Positions 6,931-10,047 of a DNA stretch of 10,047 nucleotides are shown piece after piece. The first letter of the stretch is position 1. Each line of letters opens with the position of its first letter. This DNA comes from Nautiliaceae bacterium (GTDB lineage Bacteria; Campylobacterota; Campylobacteria; Campylobacterales; Nautiliaceae), in contig JALTBU010000042.1 in assembly GCA_027008345.1 (NCBI GenBank), forward strand, positions 1 to 10,047. Reading direction: 5' to 3'. Both the position numbers and the translations under genes were made by a program. The notes below the pieces were generated by a model, which saw only the letters and a list, made by a program, of their open reading frames with translations, was not told the origin of the DNA and made no database searches.

Positions 6931-6975
6931 TTTAAACTCAAAGTAAAATTTGGTATAATAAGTTCAAAAAAGAGG
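6931..6975 (+). promoter_or_regulatory. Extended -10 promoter and ribosome binding site of the large surface protein gene
   Basis: TGGTATAAT (6951-6959) is a perfect extended -10 element. The -35 position at 17-bp spacing is only TTTAAA (6931-6936). Transcription would start near 6966, leaving a leader of about 14 nt with AAGAGG at 6970-6975, 4 nt before the ATG. The gene can thus be expressed independently of rho-murI, though no terminator hairpin separates it from murI and read-through is possible. Confidence 0.65.
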
Positions 6976-6979
6976 TTAA

Positions 6980-9900
6980 ATGAAAAGGGCATTATTTATA
7001 TTAGCAATTTTAATTCTTTTACTTCATGCGGAAAAAACACCTGCTTCACCATATTATATATGTGGTCTTTTTAAAGGGCCATTGATAACTTATGACACAA
7101 TTCAAGGTAATGGTAAAGAGCCAAAAGTTTGTGGAAGTGAAAATCTTTTTGCCATTAAAGTAAATAATATTGATAATATAAAATGTAGTATCAGTCAAAA
7201 TTGTGATAATGCTACTCAATGTAATGTAAAAAATCCTCCTAATAATAAATATAATCCTAATTTATTGGAAAGTAATAAGGAAACACCAATACCTGAGGAT
7301 TTGAATTTTACTGCGACTGATTATGAAAATTATGATTTTGATTCTCCAAATTTAGTTTTAAATTTTGAACCTCAGAAACAATATGCTGATAGTGATACAA
7401 ATTATTCTACTTTCGGTGCCTGGACTTTTAAAGACAATAATATAACACTTAATTTTAAACCTGGTGATTATTATTTTGATAGTTTAGAATTTGATGGAAA
7501 TGATGTTCATATAAATGTATTGGATGGAGGTCCTGTTAGAATTTTCGTAAAAGAGAATTTACAATTTTATAAAAATGACGTATTTATAAATGATAATGGA
7601 GATGAAAATAATCTTTTTATGTATGTTGGTGGAAATTTGGAATTTAAAGATACTGAAAATACTCCTTTACATATATACGCGTTTAGTTATGTTAAAGGAA
7701 ATGTTGAATTTAAATCAAGTTCGGATGATTTTTACTGGTATGGAGGAATAACTTCTGAGGGTGATATTACAATAGATTCTGATTATGCTCATTTTATATA
7801 TAGAGGTACAAGTGACAAACTTGGTTATGGTAAGTGTCCTTTATGCTACGCCGACCAGATAAATGGGCATTGGATAAGTATAATGGATTTTTTAAAAATG
7901 ACTTTTAAAATGCCAAAAAGAACTGCAATAATTAACGAGTCAAATGAAACTTTAAATGATTTAAATGTAACTCTTATTGAGACTGACCCTAGCTGGTTTA
8001 CGGGTACAACCCCTCAAATGTATAGATTAATTGATGAAAACAATAATACTGTATGGAAATATTTAGAAAATAATACAACTTATGAATATAAAAATGCTCT
8101 TGGTTTAAGAATAAGAATGAGTATAGATAAAAAACATAAAGGTTTTGTTATTGCCCCTCCAAGAGGTGATATTCAACCTCCTTTTGGAGCAAGTGATATT
8201 CAAACTATTTCTAAAACCACTGCATATTTAGGTGAGTATAATGCTACGGGATTTGAGCATTATAATGCTTTGGAAACTACTTTTGGTATTGATACGACTA
8301 TACAAGGTAGTAATTTAAATAATTTTTTTGCAAATTATTATGATAAATATGGAAGATACTATAAAAATATTAAATTGGAGTATTGTAACAATGTTCCCGC
8401 TACATCAGTAAGTAATCCTTCTGATACTACTTTTTCAATTGATGCGTGGGACAGTGATGAAAACATTTCACATAGAGTTATAAAAACCAAAATTGTTTCA
8501 AAAGAATTTAATCTCACTATTGCTGGAATTGAAAATAATCAAGAAACAGCTCTTAATAAAGGTATTGTTAAATTCGCTTTATATGATATATTAAATCGCA
8601 CAGAAATTACACCTTTTTATGATTTTAATACTTCAAATCCTTCAATCGAGCATGAATTTAATATAAGTAAAAGTGTAAAAGATGTAAAAGTTGAGTTTAA
8701 GATATGTGCCGATGTTGATAATAATGGAAGTTTAATTATAAAAGATTCATCTGAATGTCAAAATGCAAGTGAATACAGTTGTAAATCAAATCCTGGAAAT
8801 GTAGGTTGGAGAAAATGTTTTTCAAGCGATGATTTTGCAATAAGACCTTATAAATTTGTAATTGAAAATGCTCCTTCTGTGGTAAGGGCGGGAGAAGAGT
8901 TTAATATTACTGTAAAAGCACTTGATTATCAAAACAATCCGGCACAAAACTACAATGAAATTGTTTCAGTTGTTAATTCCCCAAGAATTAAATATATTGA
9001 TAATAATACTAATGCAAATAGAGTAATTGAAATAACTTCTTTAAATAGAAAATTTTCTAATGGCGTGGTTACTTTAAGTTTAAGATATCCAGATGTCGGA
9101 GAAGGAAATATTACAATTGAAGAAGTTAATGGGAGTGAATTTGCATATGTAGATGCAAATGACACCAATCCATCCGCAAGATTTATACAAAGTGCAAGAG
9201 CAGGTATAAAATTTATTCCTTATTCATTTAAAATAGATGCAAAATATTCAAATTTTAATAATTCTTCTTTTACTTATATTTCAAATGATTTAAATATGTC
9301 TTCAATGCTTGATATTAATATAACGGCAATCAATAAAGATGGTAATGTAACTAAATATTATAATAATAATATGTATGCAAAAAATATTATATTGACAATA
9401 ACTCATTCTATTCCTGCAAATGTAAATAGTATAATTTACATGGAAACATCTCAAAATATTATTAAAAATACAAATGTAAACAATCCTATTAAATTAGTGG
9501 TAAACAAAAATTATTTTACAACATCACATAAAGGAGAAACAAATCTTCATATTAAAATAAATTTTCCACGAAACAGTAGAAAACCGATAAATAGTTTTAT
9601 TTTTAATATTAATGATATAAATGTTACCGATAATGAAGCGAATGGGACAAAAACTTTAAATCAATCGGCTAAATTTTATTATGGAAGAATATATATCGAT
9701 AATGTTGCCGGATATGCTTCAACATTAACCGCCACAGCCAAATATGAATATTGGAATAATGATTGGGTTTTAAATACAAATCATATTGATAATTCTTTTG
9801 GTGAGATAAAATATCTTTATATTAAACCTTCCGATGTTAATTATACAAAAGACACTCTAAGCAACGGCTTACAAAAAGTTACTTTGAGTACAACACATGC

Positions 9901-10047
9901 ACTTCCATATAAAGTAAAAATTCATGTAGCAATTCCAAGCTGGCTGTGGTATCATCCGCTTGCTTATCCTTATCAAGATCCTTCAAATATAAATCAAAAC
10001 TGTTTAACCCACCCTTGTTTTAACGCTTTTTTTGAAAAAAATTCTAA
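6980..10047 (+). CDS. Large secreted MshQ-like protein with DUF6701 region (3' end outside window)
   Basis: An uninterrupted frame of 1022 codons from ATG 6980, still open at the right edge; the final TAA bases are out of frame. Residues 1-17 form a signal peptide (MKR, hydrophobic core, LHA cleavage before Glu18). Residues 148-276 resemble the polymer-like beta region of MshQ-type proteins: PGDYYFDSLEF, then alternating short strands with GGNLEF, KGNVEF and EGDITI. The C-terminal half has DUF6701 signatures: FAIRPYKF (619-626), VKALDYQNNPAQNYN (645-659), YYGRIYIDN (900-908), YEYWNNDWVLNTN (922-934) and PSWLWYHP (986-993). The last of these is normally near the C-terminus, so probably only tens of residues are missing. 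Fourteen cysteines, including CPLC at 286-289, fit an extracytoplasmic, disulfide-bonded protein. Asparagine is very abundant and 23 acidic N-glycosylation sequons are present. MshQ is linked to MSHA-type pili elsewhere; an adhesin or pilus role here is inferred. Confidence 0.85.
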   Translation, partial: MKRALFILAILILLLHAEKTPASPYYICGLFKGPLITYDTIQGNGKEPKVCGSENLFAIKVNNIDNIKCSISQNCDNATQCNVKNPPNNKYNPNLLESNKETPIPEDLNFTATDYENYDFDSPNLVLNFEPQKQYADSDTNYSTFGAWTFKDNNITLNFKPGDYYFDSLEFDGNDVHINVLDGGPVRIFVKENLQFYKNDVFINDNGDENNLFMYVGGNLEFKDTENTPLHIYAFSYVKGNVEFKSSSDDFYWYGGITSEGDITIDSDYAHFIYRGTSDKLGYGKCPLCYADQINGHWISIMDFLKMTFKMPKRTAIINESNETLNDLNVTLIETDPSWFTGTTPQMYRLIDENNNTVWKYLENNTTYEYKNALGLRIRMSIDKKHKGFVIAPPRGDIQPPFGASDIQTISKTTAYLGEYNATGFEHYNALETTFGIDTTIQGSNLNNFFANYYDKYGRYYKNIKLEYCNNVPATSVSNPSDTTFSIDAWDSDENISHRVIKTKIVSKEFNLTIAGIENNQETALNKGIVKFALYDILNRTEITPFYDFNTSNPSIEHEFNISKSVKDVKVEFKICADVDNNGSLIIKDSSECQNASEYSCKSNPGNVGWRKCFSSDDFAIRPYKFVIENAPSVVRAGEEFNITVKALDYQNNPAQNYNEIVSVVNSPRIKYIDNNTNANRVIEITSLNRKFSNGVVTLSLRYPDVGEGNITIEEVNGSEFAYVDANDTNPSARFIQSARAGIKFIPYSFKIDAKYSNFNNSSFTYISNDLNMSSMLDINITAINKDGNVTKYYNNNMYAKNIILTITHSIPANVNSIIYMETSQNIIKNTNVNNPIKLVVNKNYFTTSHKGETNLHIKINFPRNSRKPINSFIFNINDINVTDNEANGTKTLNQSAKFYYGRIYIDNVAGYASTLTATAKYEYWNNDWVLNTNHIDNSFGEIKYLYIKPSDVNYTKDTLSNGLQKVTLSTTHALPYKVKIHVAIPSWLWYHPLAYPYQDPSNINQNCLTHPCFNAFFEKNS
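7298..9847 (+). other. Field of 23 bacterial N-glycosylation sequons (D/E-X-N-X-S/T) in the MshQ-like protein
   Basis: Candidate glycosylated asparagines are residues 109, 141, 154, 322, 329, 355, 365, 421, 495, 511, 550, 561, 582, 642, 710, 717, 727, 772, 780, 789, 881, 888 and 954. Each has Asp or Glu at -2, Ser or Thr at +2 (16 Thr, 7 Ser) and no proline at -1 or +1. This is the recognition site of PglB-type oligosaccharyltransferases of Campylobacterota. Only 8 other N-X-S/T sites (X not Pro) lack the acidic residue. None falls between residues 155 and 319, the beta-helix-like region. Confidence 0.7.

Noticed and set aside
6923..6938. Imperfect inverted repeat AGTTAATTTTTAAACT after murI as a terminator
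   Set aside because: The stem is only four clean pairs with AT-rich flanks and no T run after it, and it overlaps the promoter region of the next gene.
8950..9168. Minus-strand open frame of 72 codons inside the large surface protein gene
   Set aside because: It is antisense to a continuous 1022-codon frame with signal peptide and DUF6701 motifs, and has no credible start signals.
10045..10047. TAA at the last three bases as the stop of the large surface protein gene
   Set aside because: The frame from ATG 6980 reads TCT at 10043-10045 followed by an incomplete AA codon, so this TAA is out of frame and the gene continues past the window.

Overview
The window is AT-rich chromosomal DNA from a member of the Campylobacterota (Epsilonproteobacteria). 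Two things support this. The long form of TrmB is the kind found in this phylum, and the minus-strand gene order (RluA-type pseudouridine synthase, FlpA-type lipoprotein, trmB, ftsE, ftsX) matches, from memory, the Cj1280c-Cj1276c block of Campylobacter jejuni. The base composition and the style of the large surface protein suggest a free-living relative such as a Nautiliales-type vent bacterium. That placement is inference and the genus cannot be fixed.

Left part (1-4576, minus strand): a compact five-gene operon whose genes all overlap. It reads rluA-family synthase, flpA-like lipoprotein, trmB, ftsE, ftsX, with ftsX running off the left edge. It combines RNA modification (23S rRNA pseudouridine, tRNA m7G46), an envelope lipoprotein of four fibronectin type III domains, and the FtsEX complex that controls peptidoglycan hydrolysis at division.

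Middle (4577-6915): a 250-bp divergent promoter region. It has a TATAAT box for the left operon, a G-rich/C-rich octamer repeat, and a near-consensus sigma-70 promoter for the right unit. The right unit is rho (transcription termination factor, with a Q/N-rich N-terminal extension), overlapped by murI (glutamate racemase, D-glutamate for peptidoglycan).

Right part (6916-10047, plus strand): a separate promoter with an extended -10 drives one very large open frame of 1022 codons that is still open at the window edge. It encodes a secreted protein with a signal peptide, a beta-helix-like N-terminal region and a C-terminal DUF6701/MshQ-like region.

The most striking observation is in this large protein. 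It carries 23 copies of the extended bacterial N-glycosylation sequon D/E-X-N-X-S/T, out of 31 N-X-S/T sites. The other proteins I scanned in the window for it (FtsX, the FlpA-like lipoprotein, Rho and MurI) have none. It looks like a heavily N-glycosylated surface or pilus-associated protein. A second notable point is that the FlpA homologue keeps most of the motif described as the fibronectin-binding site of the C. jejuni adhesin.
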